A stretch of DNA of 64,000 nt from contig JANTQA010000047.1 of the NCBI GenBank assembly GCA_027625915.1, positions 12,586,001-12,650,000 on the forward strand, in the 5' to 3' direction. The notes under the pieces are model-generated. The model was not told where the DNA came from and searched no databases. It saw only the letters and a program-made list of their open reading frames with translations. Shown here piece by piece: positions 63,329 to 64,000 of the stretch; the stretch's first letter is position 1, and each line of letters begins with the position of its first letter. This stretch comes from Anaeramoeba flamelloides. Lineage: Eukaryota > Metamonada > Anaeramoebidae. The position numbers and the translations under genes were made by a program.

Positions 63329-63803
63329 AGTGGTGTAACTAACCCGTGTTTTTTATTTTAACTCATTACTAAAATTTAACTCATGTAAAAAATATTGGCT
63401 GACTCTAGAAATAAAAGAAACAAACCAATGGGATGGAAACAGTATATAAACAAGAAATAGGGTTCTTTAAATAAATTTTAAAAAAGAATTATGAAGATAC
63501 TGGAAGATTAAAATGTAATTTTTTGATAAAAAAATGAGCAAAATTTCATTTTTTGAATTTTTATAAAACAATCATTTTATCTCCGAAATTTTGTAAATAT
63601 GACGAAATTTTTGAAACAAAAGCATTTAGTATAATTGAGCCATTTGGATTAATCAAAGATCTAACCTCTAAAGTCAATTTGGATCTGAAACAAGAATCTA
63701 TCAGTGATTTCTGGTCTACCAATACCCAAGTCTGAATGAAAAACATGAGTTAAATTTTAGTAATGGGTTAAAGGTTGTCAACATGGGTTATTTCCACCAC
63801 TAT
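63329..63803. mobile_element. ~475-bp Tc1-like MITE R9
   Basis: About 58-bp inverted ends: left CAGTGGTGTAACTAACCCGTG continuing through ATTACTAAAATTTAACTCATG; right end mirrors it, finishing CCACCACTA. TA lies outside both ends, and the CAGTGGTG start is typical of Tc1/mariner relatives. A similar end piece (TTTAACCCATTACCAAAATT) occurs at about 301-320. Frames in the middle (63553-63746) have no recognisable content. Confidence 0.65.
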
Positions 63804-63974
63804 AATTCCAAAAAATATTTTCGATATTCAAAAGTTGAGAGTGTTTTTATTCTAAAAAAAATTATCACAGTGTTTAATTGAATTAAGTTATGTTCTTAAT
63901 TTCGAAAAATATTAATCAGAAAAAAATAGTGCTTAATTTTATTAAGGACATATAAACTATTTTTCATAAATTTT

Positions 63975-64000
63975 GACTCACTTTATAATGTTAATGGGAG
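63975..64000 (+). repeat. Repeat family R1, left end cut by window edge
   Basis: GACTCACTTTATAATGTTAATGGGAG matches the left start of the R1 copy at 6027-6052 and the inverse at 43910-43935. Confidence 0.5.

Larger units (their letters stand above)
59903..64000. other. Upstream region of the RalGAP gene to the right edge
   Basis: No gene I can support. Short plus-strand frames at 59997-60179 and 60276-60458 show no family. Contains element R9 (63329-63803) and the edge of an R1 copy (63975-64000). Confidence 0.55.

Noticed and set aside
1-64000. tRNA, rRNA, CRISPR arrays, and intact transposase or reverse transcriptase genes
   Set aside because: No GGTTCRANNCC-type B box with a matching A box, no rRNA-like conserved block, no regularly spaced direct repeats and no transposase or RT motif seen by eye on either strand.

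Overview
The window is nuclear DNA of a very AT-rich, intron-bearing protist. Evidence: canonical GT..AG introns from about 70 bp to 5.6 kb, standard stop codons, Lys/Asn-rich low-complexity coding, and a eukaryotic ribosomal protein, bZIP factor, RalGAP and G-alpha homologue. Protein style (Asn/Lys/Glu tracts, many small-G-protein and G-alpha regulators, LRR/TPR fusions) suggests a free-living amoeboid lineage such as Anaeramoeba or another amoebozoan-like protist; this is inference, not proof.

Layout: six genes, all reconstructed here by matching splice phase and protein similarity. (1) 1785-2314, minus: first two exons of a gene running off the left edge, perhaps a circularly-permuted-Ras-type protein. 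(2) 7657-8496, minus: ribosomal protein eL22, three exons. (3) 13734-26671, plus: a 2428-residue fusion protein, G-alpha domain + LRR + TPR + XK-related-like membrane domain + TMEM185-like membrane domain, five exons. (4) 30256-30984, minus: bZIP transcription factor. (5) 35341-44915, plus: 665-residue armadillo-like protein with an N-terminal membrane segment, five exons and a 5.6 kb first intron. (6) 48380-59902, minus: RalGAP alpha-subunit homologue, 2277 residues, ten exons, with the catalytic asparagine kept.

Intergenic DNA and the large introns are packed with short non-autonomous DNA transposons: exact 168-bp TA-flanked MITEs, a 1.25-kb element with GAGGTTTTGATGATAACAT ends and subterminal ATCGCGAT arrays (two copies, one nested in a foldback repeat whose other arm keeps the empty site), a 19-bp perfect-TIR element 67 bp upstream of eL22, and several larger repeat families. 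No rRNA, convincing tRNA, CRISPR or transposase gene was seen.

The most notable object is gene 3: a degenerate heterotrimeric G-alpha domain covalently joined to scaffold repeats and two multipass membrane modules, so the G-alpha-like head would be part of a membrane protein rather than a separate subunit. An ORF-only annotation starting at 20033 would miss the N-terminal half of the G-alpha domain.
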